Shown here: positions 31,428-39,035 of the stretch, in pieces
Position numbering within the stretch: position 1 is the first letter of the stretch
Layout: each line of letters begins with the position of its first letter
Assembly (NCBI RefSeq): GCF_033949425.1
Contig: NZ_JAXAVX010000004.1
Coordinates: 294,991 to 358,990, forward strand
Length of the DNA stretch: 64,000 bases
Source of the DNA: Patulibacter brassicae
GTDB taxonomy: Bacteria > Actinomycetota > Thermoleophilia > Solirubrobacterales > Solirubrobacteraceae
Direction: 5' to 3'
Made by a program: the position numbers and the translations under genes
Notes under the pieces: model-generated
Seen by the model: the letters and a program-made list of their open reading frames with translations, nothing else
Database searches by the model: none
Told to the model about the DNA's origin: nothing

Positions 31428-32513
31428 TCAGGGTCCCGGCGGCGCCGGAAGGATCTCGCCCTCGATCCGGGTCGTCGGATCGACGCGCACGGGCAGGGCG
31501 GCCCGGCGCGGACCGGGGGCCGGCCCGGAGCAAGAACGTGCTGCCGGCGCGCCGGTCGTCGCGACGTCGTGCGCGAGGGCGAACGCCGCGACGGTCGCGT
31601 CGAACGCGTCCTCGCTGCGGGCCGCGCGCTCGAGCAGCGCGGCGTCCTGGTCGGCGAGATGGGCGGCGAGGAAGGCCCGCCGGTGGTCCTCGCGGCCCTT
31701 GACGAGCACCCGGTCCGCGGGCGTCGTCCAGTGGCCGCCGCCCGGTCGTGCGGTATCGGCCCCGGTCCACGCCCCGGACTGGTCGCGACCGGCTCGCGCG
31801 GTCGTCGGGGCGTCCGGCTCGGGCGTGTCGGCCGGGGTCCGCGCTCCGGACGCGTCGCGATCCGCTCGGGCGACCATCGGCGGGTCCGGGCCGCGAGTGT
31901 CGGCCGGGGTCCGCGCCCGGGACGCCGCCCGACACGCGACGGCCGACGCGCCGGCGCGCGCCAGCACCGCGGCGGCGGTCCGCGGGTAGACCTCGACCAC
32001 CGTGCGCGGCCCGGCCGGGTCGAACGGCCAGACGGCGAACCCGGCGTCCCGCAGGCGGAGCAGGTTCGGCATGCCCCGGACGGCTCCGGTTCCCACCGCC
32101 CCGGCGCCGCCGATCTGGAAGGTGCTCTTCGCGCCGGGATGCCGCGCCTCGGTCCGTCGCAGCGGCGGACCGAGCGTCTGCGCCCGCGTGCCCGGGCGGC
32201 CCCAGAGCGGTGGGGCGCACGCGGCGAGCAGCCCCTCGCCCTCGTCGTGCATCGCCGCCCAGACCTCCGGCGCCGTGCGCCAGCCCCGGGCCGCGCACCA
32301 CCAGGCCGGGAACGAGAAGGAGAAGTCGAGCCCGACGAGCAGCGCGTCGCACCGGCCGCCGAGCGTGATGACGGCGTCGATCGCCGCGGTGCGGTCGCGC
32401 CCGTCCTCGAGCGCGAGCAACCGGCCGTCCCGCACGTGCGCGGTCCAGAGGAACCGCTCGGCGCCGGTCGCCCGGCCCGACCAGTCGATCGCGACGACGT
32501 CCACCCGACCCAT
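31428..32513 (-). CDS. DUF429-like protein with internal tandem repeats
   Basis: 361 residues starting MGRVDVVAIDWSGRATGAER, the RNase H-like first strand with Asp typical of DUF429. Further support: LLVGLDFSFSFPAWWCAARG, ASKSTFQIGG-like segment GAKSTFQIGGAGAVG, TVVEVYPRTAAAVLARAG and the late acidic EDAFDATVAAFALA. DUF429 proteins are predicted nucleases of RNase H fold. Between about residues 195 and 255 a repetitive Asp/Pro/Ala/Arg stretch (RTPADTRGPDPP, RTPADTPEPDAP, WTGADTARPGG) interrupts the domain; see the minisatellite at 31753-31920. A 7-bp repeat lies upstream of its start. Confidence 0.7.
   Translation of the reverse strand: MGRVDVVAIDWSGRATGAERFLWTAHVRDGRLLALEDGRDRTAAIDAVITLGGRCDALLVGLDFSFSFPAWWCAARGWRTAPEVWAAMHDEGEGLLAACAPPLWGRPGTRAQTLGPPLRRTEARHPGAKSTFQIGGAGAVGTGAVRGMPNLLRLRDAGFAVWPFDPAGPRTVVEVYPRTAAAVLARAGASAVACRAASRARTPADTRGPDPPMVARADRDASGARTPADTPEPDAPTTARAGRDQSGAWTGADTARPGGGHWTTPADRVLVKGREDHRRAFLAAHLADQDAALLERAARSEDAFDATVAAFALAHDVATTGAPAARSCSGPAPGPRRAALPVRVDPTTRIEGEILPAPPGP
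31753..31920. repeat. 72-bp minisatellite inside the DUF429 gene (2.3 copies)
   Basis: Units start at 31753, 31825 and 31897 (the last partial), each with a G-T-x-T-CGGCC start and TCCG-rich body. The unit is a multiple of three and so adds 24 residues without breaking the frame. Units differ at several positions, so the array is not brand-new. Confidence 0.75.
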
Positions 32514-32522
32514 CCTCTCGTG

Positions 32523-32668
32523 CGACCGCCGACCGCCGACCGCCGACCGCCGACGCCGACCGCCGACCGTCGACTGCCAACTGCCAACTGCTGACCGTCG
32601 ACTGCCAACTGTCGACCGCCGACCGCCGACCGTCGACTGCCGACTGCCGACTGCCGACTGCCGACCGT
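32523..32668. repeat. 7-bp tandem repeat array (CGACCGC/CGACTGC type, 21 units)
   Basis: Twenty-one head-to-tail units of seven bases, mostly CGACCGC, CGACCGT, CGACTGC or CAACTGC (one unit has six bases), occupy the spacer between the DUF429 start and the end of the ADP-ribosylglycohydrolase fusion gene. Both genes are read leftward, so the array lies in the 5' region of the DUF429 gene. The unit is not divisible by three and no coding role is likely. The rest of 32669-32779 is unremarkable. Confidence 0.9.
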
Positions 32669-32779
32669 GGTCCGCCGGCCCGCCCCGGCCCGCCGGTCCG
32701 TCGGCCTCAGCGCTGCCCGGGTGCGCGTCCCGGCGTTCGCGACCGCCGACCGGCGTGTGGGCCCACCCGCGGCCGACGG

Positions 32780-34762
32780 TCAGGCGCGCGCCTGCACGAG
32801 CTCGGCGATCCGCGCCACCAGCGCGCGCCGGAACCGCGGCGTCGGGCCGTCCTCCGGGCGGCGGGCGTTGACGACGTGGGTGACGCCGTCGTCGTCCGGG
32901 GCGCTCATCTCGACGTCGTCGCCCCAGGTGAAGCGGTCCGCGCGGAAGCCGAAGAACAGCGTGCCGCGCAGGACGTCGAGGTCGTCGGGCAGCTCGCCGG
33001 TCGCGTGCCAGCGCTCCTCGACGGGCTTCGCGACGGCCGCGAGCGCCCCGACGACGTCCGGCTCGCCGTTCGCGTCCGGCTCCGCGCGGCCCGCGTACGC
33101 GGCGTAGCCGTCGAAGGTGTGGGCGAAGCGCCGCACCGCGTCGTAGTCGTCCCACGGCGCGGGGACGTCCGGCGCGCGCAGCTCGGCGCCGGCGATCAGC
33201 GGCACGGCTCCGTCCTCGTCGACCCGGGGGACGTGCGGCGCCCGCCAGCTCGTCACGAACGCGCGCTGCGCCGCGGTCTCGGGCGCGACCCGACCGGCCC
33301 GCGCCCGCGCGGTGTGGCGTCGCGCATGCGCGAGCCGGTCCAGCGCCTCCTGCCCGCCGCTCCCGTCCTCGACCGCGAGGCAGCCGAGCACCGTGCCGGT
33401 CCGGCCGACGCCGGCCCAGCAGTGGACGTAGGCGATCGTGCCCGTCGCGCGCGCTCGCTCCAGGACGTCGAGGATCGCCCGCATCCGGGCGGGACGAGGC
33501 ACGTCGACGTCGCGGATCGGGAACCGGACGTGCCAGACGTCCTCGATCCCGCGTGCGGCCGCTCGCTGCCGCAGGAGCCGTTCGTACGGGTGCAGGCCGA
33601 CGGGTCCGGGGCCCTCGCCCTCCTCGGTCAGGTCCACGAACCATCGGACGCCGAGGTCCAGCAGCGCGTCGAGCTTCGCCGCGGCCTCCGACATCGCCGG
33701 CGCCCCGGGGTACGGCCCGGCGAGCAGCTCGTGGTCGCGGAACCAGAACGCGTCGTTCGGCAGGCCGGGGTCGACGTCGGGGGCGCCGGGCCACGACGGA
33801 CGCCGGCGGTGCTCGACCGCGAGGTCGTCGGAGAGTGCGAGCAGGCCGTCCGCGAGGGCGACGATCTCGGGGCCGAGATGCACGATCGAGCGCCACCGCT
33901 CCGGGATCCCGGACGCACCGTGGAGCGCACCCGCGAGCTGTCCGGCGATCGCCGCGGTGGTGTCGGCGTCGTCGCCGAGATTCGCCGCGGCGCGGACCGC
34001 GCCGGCGAAGTCGTCCGTGCTCCACACCGCCCACAGCGCCGCCTCGAGGGCCTTCGGCGCGTAGCCGCTGCCCACCACGCCGGCGGGCGGATCCGCCCCG
34101 GGGTGGCGGAAGGCGCCGTCGAGCAGCGCGCGGACGTCGTCGTGCAGGAGCCCCGGAGCGAGGAACCGGCCATCGGGACCGAGCACGGACTCGCGGGTGC
34201 CGCCCGCCAGCAGGTCGACGAGCAACCCGGCCTGCAGCTTCGCCGCGTCACGGGCGGCCGGGTGGCCGTGGGTGGTGTTCGACTCGGCGGTGGCGGCGAC
34301 GATCGCGGCCCCGCGCGAGAAGCGGTACGCGACGACGAGCGGCGCCAGGCGCATGAGCACGCCGTTGCCGCCGGCGTCGGGGAACGCGACGCCCGGCGCG
34401 TCCTCGGCGGTCTGCTCGAACCGCTCCAGCGCCTGCCGGGTGGCGTTGCCGATGTCGAAGCACCGGCCGGTGCTCGAGCGCTCGCCGTGGCGGTACCAGG
34501 CGACGTAGCGGCGCAGCGCGTCGGCGGGGTCGTGGCGACGCTGCGCGAGCAGGCTGTCGGCGAGGCAGAGCGCCATCGACGTGTCGTCGGTCCACGCTCC
34601 GGCGGGGAGCCCGAACGGCCCGCCGCCGACGATCTCCGTCAGCGGCGCGAACGTCCCGCGCGGTCGGAACTCGACCGTCGTCCCGAGCGCGTCGCCGACG
34701 GCGAGGCCCAGGAGCGCCCCGCGGGCGCGGTCGAGGAGGCTGAGCGGGGCGGCGTCGGGCAT
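32780..34762 (-). CDS. ADP-ribosylglycohydrolase / tyrosine-type phosphatase fusion
   Basis: 660 residues. Residues about 8-320 are a DraG/ARH-type ADP-ribosylglycohydrolase: GALLGLAVGDALG, AWTDDTSMALCLADSL, GNGVLMRLAPL, and AANLGDDADTTAAIAGQL with the binuclear-metal Asp residues. A second module (about 335-500) is a dual-specificity/tyrosine phosphatase with the P-loop HCWAGVGRTG (Cys about 447) and a general-acid candidate in VRFPIRDVDVP. A third module (about 510-660, with FDGYAAYAG and FFGFRADRFTWGDD) resembles DUF6508, with low certainty. It would remove ADP-ribose and dephosphorylate a linked or related substrate in the cytoplasm. Confidence 0.9.
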   Translation of the reverse strand: MPDAAPLSLLDRARGALLGLAVGDALGTTVEFRPRGTFAPLTEIVGGGPFGLPAGAWTDDTSMALCLADSLLAQRRHDPADALRRYVAWYRHGERSSTGRCFDIGNATRQALERFEQTAEDAPGVAFPDAGGNGVLMRLAPLVVAYRFSRGAAIVAATAESNTTHGHPAARDAAKLQAGLLVDLLAGGTRESVLGPDGRFLAPGLLHDDVRALLDGAFRHPGADPPAGVVGSGYAPKALEAALWAVWSTDDFAGAVRAAANLGDDADTTAAIAGQLAGALHGASGIPERWRSIVHLGPEIVALADGLLALSDDLAVEHRRRPSWPGAPDVDPGLPNDAFWFRDHELLAGPYPGAPAMSEAAAKLDALLDLGVRWFVDLTEEGEGPGPVGLHPYERLLRQRAAARGIEDVWHVRFPIRDVDVPRPARMRAILDVLERARATGTIAYVHCWAGVGRTGTVLGCLAVEDGSGGQEALDRLAHARRHTARARAGRVAPETAAQRAFVTSWRAPHVPRVDEDGAVPLIAGAELRAPDVPAPWDDYDAVRRFAHTFDGYAAYAGRAEPDANGEPDVVGALAAVAKPVEERWHATGELPDDLDVLRGTLFFGFRADRFTWGDDVEMSAPDDDGVTHVVNARRPEDGPTPRFRRALVARIAELVQARA

Positions 34763-34880
34763 GGACTGGCGAGGTCGGCGGGGCCGGAGCGATCCTGACA
34801 GCGGTGCCCGACGCGCGGCCCCGCCCCGAGGGCGAGCGGCCCGCTGTCAGGAGCGGTGCGCGGACGTCGACTCCGGCTCC

Positions 34881-35630
34881 ATGACCGACGAGTCGCCCCG
34901 CCCCGACCACCCCGACGACGACCCGCACGAGGGGGCCGATCGCGTGCCTTCAGCGTCCGGAGACGGCGCCGGGGACGACGCGCTGCCGCCGACGAGCGCC
35001 GGCGCGCAGGACGCACCGACCGATGCGCCGGTCACCCGGGTCTGCCGCCGGTGCTCGACGCAGGCGACGACGAGCGGCGCGTTCTGCCCGCATTGCGGCG
35101 CCGCCTACGAGCGCCGCCGCCGCGGGCCACGATCCTGGACGAGGCGCACCCGTCGGGTCGTCGCGGTGCTCGGCGTCGTGCTGCTGCTCGGCGGCGCGGG
35201 CGGCGGCGTCGCGCTGAAGCTCGCGGCGGACCAGCGTGCCGAGGATCGGGAGCGCGCGGCGCAGCAGCGACGCGACCGCGAGGCCGCCGAGGCCGCGGCC
35301 CGCGCGAGGGCGGCCCGGGAGGAGGCCGACGCCCAGGAGGCGAGCGACCGGTTCGAGCGGAGCCTCCGTCGCTCGACGGTCCGCGACCTGCGCCGGTCGA
35401 TCACGAAGGACGCGCGCGAGCGCGTGAGCGAGGGCGTGCTGGACGGACCGATCCTCTCGACGTCGTGCGAGAACCTCGACGGGAACGAGACGGCCCTCGA
35501 CGAGGACGCCGGGACCTATGACTGCATGGCCGTGACCGAGAAGCTCTCGGGCGGTCGCAGCCGCGGCTATCGCTTCAGCGCGCGCGTCGACTACGAGGAG
35601 CACTCCTACACCTGGCGGCTGGGGGACTGA
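34881..35630 (+). CDS. Zinc-ribbon, TM, coiled-coil membrane protein
   Basis: 249 residues: acidic Pro/Asp-rich N-terminus, a zinc ribbon (CRRC near residue 55, FCPHCG near 68), a basic patch, a TM span (VVAVLGVVLLLGGAGGGVAL, about 93-112), a Glu/Arg/Ala coiled coil (DRERAAQQRRDREAAEAAAR) and a small outer domain with two Cys (LSTSCENLDGNE, GTYDCMAVTE). It shares the ribbon/TM plan with the 8.8-14.5 kb cluster though it lies 20 kb away. It is divergent from the ARH fusion gene. Confidence 0.75.
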   Translation: MTDESPRPDHPDDDPHEGADRVPSASGDGAGDDALPPTSAGAQDAPTDAPVTRVCRRCSTQATTSGAFCPHCGAAYERRRRGPRSWTRRTRRVVAVLGVVLLLGGAGGGVALKLAADQRAEDRERAAQQRRDREAAEAAARARAAREEADAQEASDRFERSLRRSTVRDLRRSITKDARERVSEGVLDGPILSTSCENLDGNETALDEDAGTYDCMAVTEKLSGGRSRGYRFSARVDYEEHSYTWRLGD

Positions 35631-35633
35631 GCG

Positions 35634-36074
35634 GTGGGTCCGGTCATGACCCTCCACGGCCTGTGGCACCGGGACCAGGGCACCTGCTGGCTCTGCGGAG
35701 GGCCGGTCGCGGTACCCGGCGACGTCGACCCGCTCGACGACGCTGCCCCGACCCGCGACCACGTCCAGCCCCGCGCCGAGGGCGGCGCCGACGGCGCCGG
35801 CAACCTCCGCCTCGCCCACCGCGACTGCAACGCCGCACGCGGTCGCGGAGCGGTCGCATCCCCGTACGTGAACGAGCGGATCCGCGAGATCGTCGCGCGC
35901 GGCCTCCGCGGGCGTCCGTCGATCGCTCGCGAGGTGGCGGCGGAGCGGCTCGTGGCGGCGATCGTCGCGGGCCTCGGGTTCGACCCGCCGCCCCGTGGGT
36001 CCGGCGCCGCGGAATCGAACCCGTGGTGGGACGGCGTGCCCGCTCGTCGAGGCGCTCGCGATCTGGTCCGATGA
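35634..36074 (+). CDS. HNH endonuclease, small
   Basis: 146 residues with a compact HNH zinc module: CWLCGGP (about 18-24), TRDHVQPRAEGGADGAGNLR (about 40-59) and AHRDCNAARG (about 62-71). The remainder is helical (NERIREIVARGLRGRPS). No extra DNA-binding domain is seen, so it may be a McrA-like or recombination-associated nuclease. GTG 35634 or ATG 35646 may be the start. It follows the zinc-ribbon gene by 3 nt and its stop overlaps the ATG of the AAA gene. Confidence 0.75.
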   Translation: MGPVMTLHGLWHRDQGTCWLCGGPVAVPGDVDPLDDAAPTRDHVQPRAEGGADGAGNLRLAHRDCNAARGRGAVASPYVNERIREIVARGLRGRPSIAREVAAERLVAAIVAGLGFDPPPRGSGAAESNPWWDGVPARRGARDLVR

Positions 36075-37261
36075 CCGGCCCGCTCGGCCCGCCGCGGCCC
36101 GCCGTCGCCCACGCCATGACCGCCCCACTCGCCACGGACACCGCCGCGCCCCGCCGGGACGACGTCCGCATGCGCGCGCCGCTGGCGACGAACGACCTGT
36201 ACGGCGAGTCCGGCTGGGTCGACCAGCTGCTGATGGAGCTCGCCGCGGACCGCGCGCTGCGCCACCTGCGGGCCGGGCGGCGCGAGGCGAGGACCCGGCC
36301 CGGGATGCCGTTCGTCGACGCGCAGCTGCTGGCGTCGTTCGAGGACGACGCGGGCTGGACCTGCGTCGCGGATCTCGGCGACGTCCTGGCCCGGGTGGAG
36401 TGCCGTGGCCGCTCCGTGCTGGTCACCACGGCCGCCGCGACGCGCCCGTCCGCCGCCGCGGCCGTGACGACGCTGCTCGGCGAGCTGGCGCCGGACCCCG
36501 CGCCCGAACGGGCGACGGTGCCGGTCGCGTTCTGGTCCTCGGGCGAGCGTGGAGGGCGCTGCACGCGGCGCGACGTCGACGGGCTCTCGTGGGCCGCCGT
36601 CGAACACGGGTACGCCGCGTCGACGCGGCGCGCGCTCGGGGAGCTCGTGGCGGCTCGCGCTCCCGGCGCCGGGCGGCTGCTCCTCTGGCACGGCGCACCC
36701 GGGACCGGCAAGACGACCGCGCTGCGCGCGCTCGCCGACGCGTGGCGCTCGTGGTGCCGGATCCACGTCGTGACCGATCCCGACGTCCTGCTGGCCGGTG
36801 GTCGAGCGGCGTACCTCACCGACGTCGCGATGGGGGAGGACGACATCGATGACGGCGAGCCCGAAGACCGCGACCGCGGGGACCACGACGTGCGGTGGCG
36901 CCTGCTCGTCCTGGAGGACGCCGGCGAGCTCATCGGGCAGGACGCGCCGGACCGCACCGGCCAGGCGGTGTCGCGGCTGCTGAACCTCTCGGACGGTCTG
37001 CTCGGACAGGGTCTGCGGACGCTCGTGCTCATCACGACGAACGAGTCGGTCGGGGCGCTGCACCCGGCGATCCGCCGTCCGGGCCGTTGCTGGGCGACGG
37101 TCGCCTTCGAGCCGCTGAGCTCCCAGGAGGCCGGCGCCTGGCTCGCGGCGCAGGGCAGCGATGCCCGCGTCGCGGGTCCGGCGACGCTCGCGGAGCTCCA
37201 CGGCGTGCTCGCGGGAGAGGCCCCACCCCGGGCTCGCCCGTTCGGGTTCGTCGCCGAATGA
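36071..37261 (+). CDS. AAA+ ATPase with DUF5925-like N-terminal domain
   Basis: 396 residues. An N-terminal 190-residue domain (NDLYGESGWVDQLLMELAAD, RPGMPFVDAQLLASFEDDAG) matches what I recall of DUF5925. The AAA+ core has Walker A WHGAPGTGKTTALRALA (about 209-225), Walker B LLVLEDAGELI (about 277-287), sensor-1 LVLITTNE and an arginine-finger candidate HPAIRRPGRCW. Such proteins are common in actinobacteria and act as ATP-driven remodelers of unknown clients. ATG 36071 overlaps the HNH stop (ATGA); a second ATG at 36116 is possible. Confidence 0.8.
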   Translation: MTGPLGPPRPAVAHAMTAPLATDTAAPRRDDVRMRAPLATNDLYGESGWVDQLLMELAADRALRHLRAGRREARTRPGMPFVDAQLLASFEDDAGWTCVADLGDVLARVECRGRSVLVTTAAATRPSAAAAVTTLLGELAPDPAPERATVPVAFWSSGERGGRCTRRDVDGLSWAAVEHGYAASTRRALGELVAARAPGAGRLLLWHGAPGTGKTTALRALADAWRSWCRIHVVTDPDVLLAGGRAAYLTDVAMGEDDIDDGEPEDRDRGDHDVRWRLLVLEDAGELIGQDAPDRTGQAVSRLLNLSDGLLGQGLRTLVLITTNESVGALHPAIRRPGRCWATVAFEPLSSQEAGAWLAAQGSDARVAGPATLAELHGVLAGEAPPRARPFGFVAE

Positions 37262-37399
37262 GGTACGCGGCCGGGGCGGGTCGCGACCGGCCGCTGCCAC
37301 CGGGCGGCGCGTCGGAGCCGCTCGAGGCCGGACCGGGGGGCGAGGTGCCGAGACCCGCCCGCTCGTATCGTGAGGCGACCTCCCGACCGGACGGACCCG

Positions 37400-37897
37400 A
37401 TGACGCGCTCCAGCACCGCCGATCCCACGACCGCCGCCCCGCCCGCGGACGCCCGCGTCCTCGGGCACCCGCGGAGGTGGGCGATCGTCGGCTGGGGCGT
37501 GCCGGCGATCGTCGCCCTCGCCGGCGCGCTCGGCCTGATCGCATCGGGCCAGTACGGGACGGGCGCGATCGTCCTCGTGCCGTTCGCCGGCTTCGCGGCG
37601 CTCTGCTTCTACGTGCGGCAGCTCTCGGTCGTGCTCGACGGCGACCGCCTCTGGTCGCGCAGCCTCACCGCGTGGCAGGGACCGGTCGACCTCCGGCGCC
37701 TGCAGGCCGCGGGCGACCCGCCGGTGGGCCGGCCCGGGCGCTACATCCACCTCGTCGACCGGGACGGGGCCGAGGTCCGGATCGACGCATCGAACCTCGA
37801 CGTCGCGGAGCTGCACCGCGAGCTCGCCGCGCGCCTGAAGCCCGGCGGCTCGCTGCCCACGGGCCCGTTGCGCGAGTTCGTCGACCGGCAGCGCTGA
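37400..37897 (+). CDS. Two-TM protein with PH-like domain
   Basis: 165 residues: two adjacent membrane spans (WAIVGWGVPAIVALAGALGL and AIVLVPFAGFAALCFYV) followed by a beta-strand domain (LSVVLDGDRLWSRSLTAWQG, GRYIHLVDRDGAEVRIDASN, HRELAARLKPG) in the order of bacterial PH/YdbT-like domains. Likely an inner-membrane protein with a cytoplasmic or surface PH fold. Function unknown. It lies 138 bp after the AAA gene. Confidence 0.6.
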   Translation: MTRSSTADPTTAAPPADARVLGHPRRWAIVGWGVPAIVALAGALGLIASGQYGTGAIVLVPFAGFAALCFYVRQLSVVLDGDRLWSRSLTAWQGPVDLRRLQAAGDPPVGRPGRYIHLVDRDGAEVRIDASNLDVAELHRELAARLKPGGSLPTGPLREFVDRQR

Positions 37898-38035
37898 GGC
37901 CGCGACGCGCGTCCGGTCCGGCCCGCCCGGCCACGGCGACCTCCTGGCCGGCGCCGCAGCCGCGCCGATCGCCGTCGCCACGACCGACCCGCGGCGGCCG
38001 ACCGGCCGACGGCGATCGACCCTCGCGCCGCCGCA

Positions 38036-38662
38036 TCAGCGCGCCGGCTGCACCCGGTAGCGGATGTGCGTCACCTGCGGCGAGGCGATCACGCGGTCGA
38101 TCTCGAGTCCGACGTCCTCGGGGCCGACCCCGTCGAACGGGCGCTCGCCGGCACCGAGCAGCACCGGCGAGACGTGCAGGTGGAGCTCGTCGACGACGCC
38201 CATGCGCAGGTACTGCGCGACGGTCGAGGCTCCGCCGGCGATCCGGATGTCCTGCTCCCCGACGGCCGCGCGAGCGAGCTCGAGCGCGCGCTCGGGGCCC
38301 TCGGTGACGAACGTGAAGGTCGTGTCGCCGAGGACCAGCGGCTCGCGCGGGTGGTGGGTCAGGACGAAGACCGGGCGGTGGTAGGGGGGCTCGGGGCCCC
38401 ACCAGCCCTCCCACGGCTCGTCGGTCGCCCACGGGCCCGGGCCGCCACCGAACATGTTGCGCCCCATGACGTAGGCGCCGACGCCGGCGAAGTGCTCGTC
38501 GAAGACCTGGACGTCGGCTTCGACGGCGCCCGACTCCCGCACGGCGAACTGCCAGGCGTGGAGCCGCTCGCCGCCGATGCCCAGCGGCGCCTCGAGGCTC
38601 TGGTCGGGGCCGGCGGTGAAGCCGTCGACGGAGATGGCGTGATCGACGCGGATGCGGGTCAT
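38036..38662 (-). CDS. RibD C-terminal/dihydrofolate-reductase-like protein
   Basis: 208 residues starting MTRIRVDHAISVDGFTAGPD, then YVMGRNMFGGG, PVFVLTHHPREPLVLGDTTF, IRIAGGASTVAQYLRMG and VDELHLHVSPVLLGAGERPF. These are the signature strands of the RibD_C (DHFR-like) family that binds NADPH. Single-domain members like this are usually reductases of unknown substrate rather than riboflavin or folate enzymes. It stands alone, convergent with the PH-like gene. Confidence 0.9.
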   Translation of the reverse strand: MTRIRVDHAISVDGFTAGPDQSLEAPLGIGGERLHAWQFAVRESGAVEADVQVFDEHFAGVGAYVMGRNMFGGGPGPWATDEPWEGWWGPEPPYHRPVFVLTHHPREPLVLGDTTFTFVTEGPERALELARAAVGEQDIRIAGGASTVAQYLRMGVVDELHLHVSPVLLGAGERPFDGVGPEDVGLEIDRVIASPQVTHIRYRVQPAR

Positions 38663-39035
38663 GGAGGGTCCTCGGGGATGGGCGGTGCCGGTCACCGTCC
38701 GAGACCGCGTTCGACGCCCGGAGTCATCGGCGAACGGCGCGGGCCGGGACTCGTGGCGCGTTCCCGCCCACCGCCGCTCCCCCTGGAGCGGCCGCCCGCG
38801 GTGCTTTCCCTGGAGGGGCCGCGCCCCGCGCACGCCGTCCCCGGGTCCTCGGCGACGTCGGCGCGGCCGCGCGTCGTCCCGTGCAGATCGGCGCGGCTCC
38901 CGGCGTCCGTCCGCGTGCGGCGTACGGTCCCGGCGCACCGCGGCGGCGCCGTAGGATCGTCCCGCGCGTCGCCACGGACCGCTGTCCGCGACGGACCGGC
39001 GCGCGAACGACTCCGACCTCGAGGACCGCACCCGC
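38663..39035. other. 373-bp divergent intergenic region
   Basis: Separates the RibD-like gene and trpB2, so it holds two promoters that I could not define. A short direct repeat (CCCTGGAG followed by GGCCGC) occurs twice near 38780-38825. No gene, attenuator hairpin series or Trp-rich leader ORF is apparent. Confidence 0.4.

Noticed and set aside
32523..32668. CRISPR array
   Set aside because: The repeat unit is 7 bp with no spacers; no cas genes are in the window.
35990..36060. tRNA-like T-arm (GGGTTCGATTCC on the minus strand)
   Set aside because: The T-stem has a mismatch at its third pair and no matching acceptor or anticodon stem lies 50-70 nt upstream; it falls inside the HNH coding frame.
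38663..39035. Tryptophan attenuator upstream of trpB2
   Set aside because: No Trp-rich leader ORF and no alternative hairpins were found.
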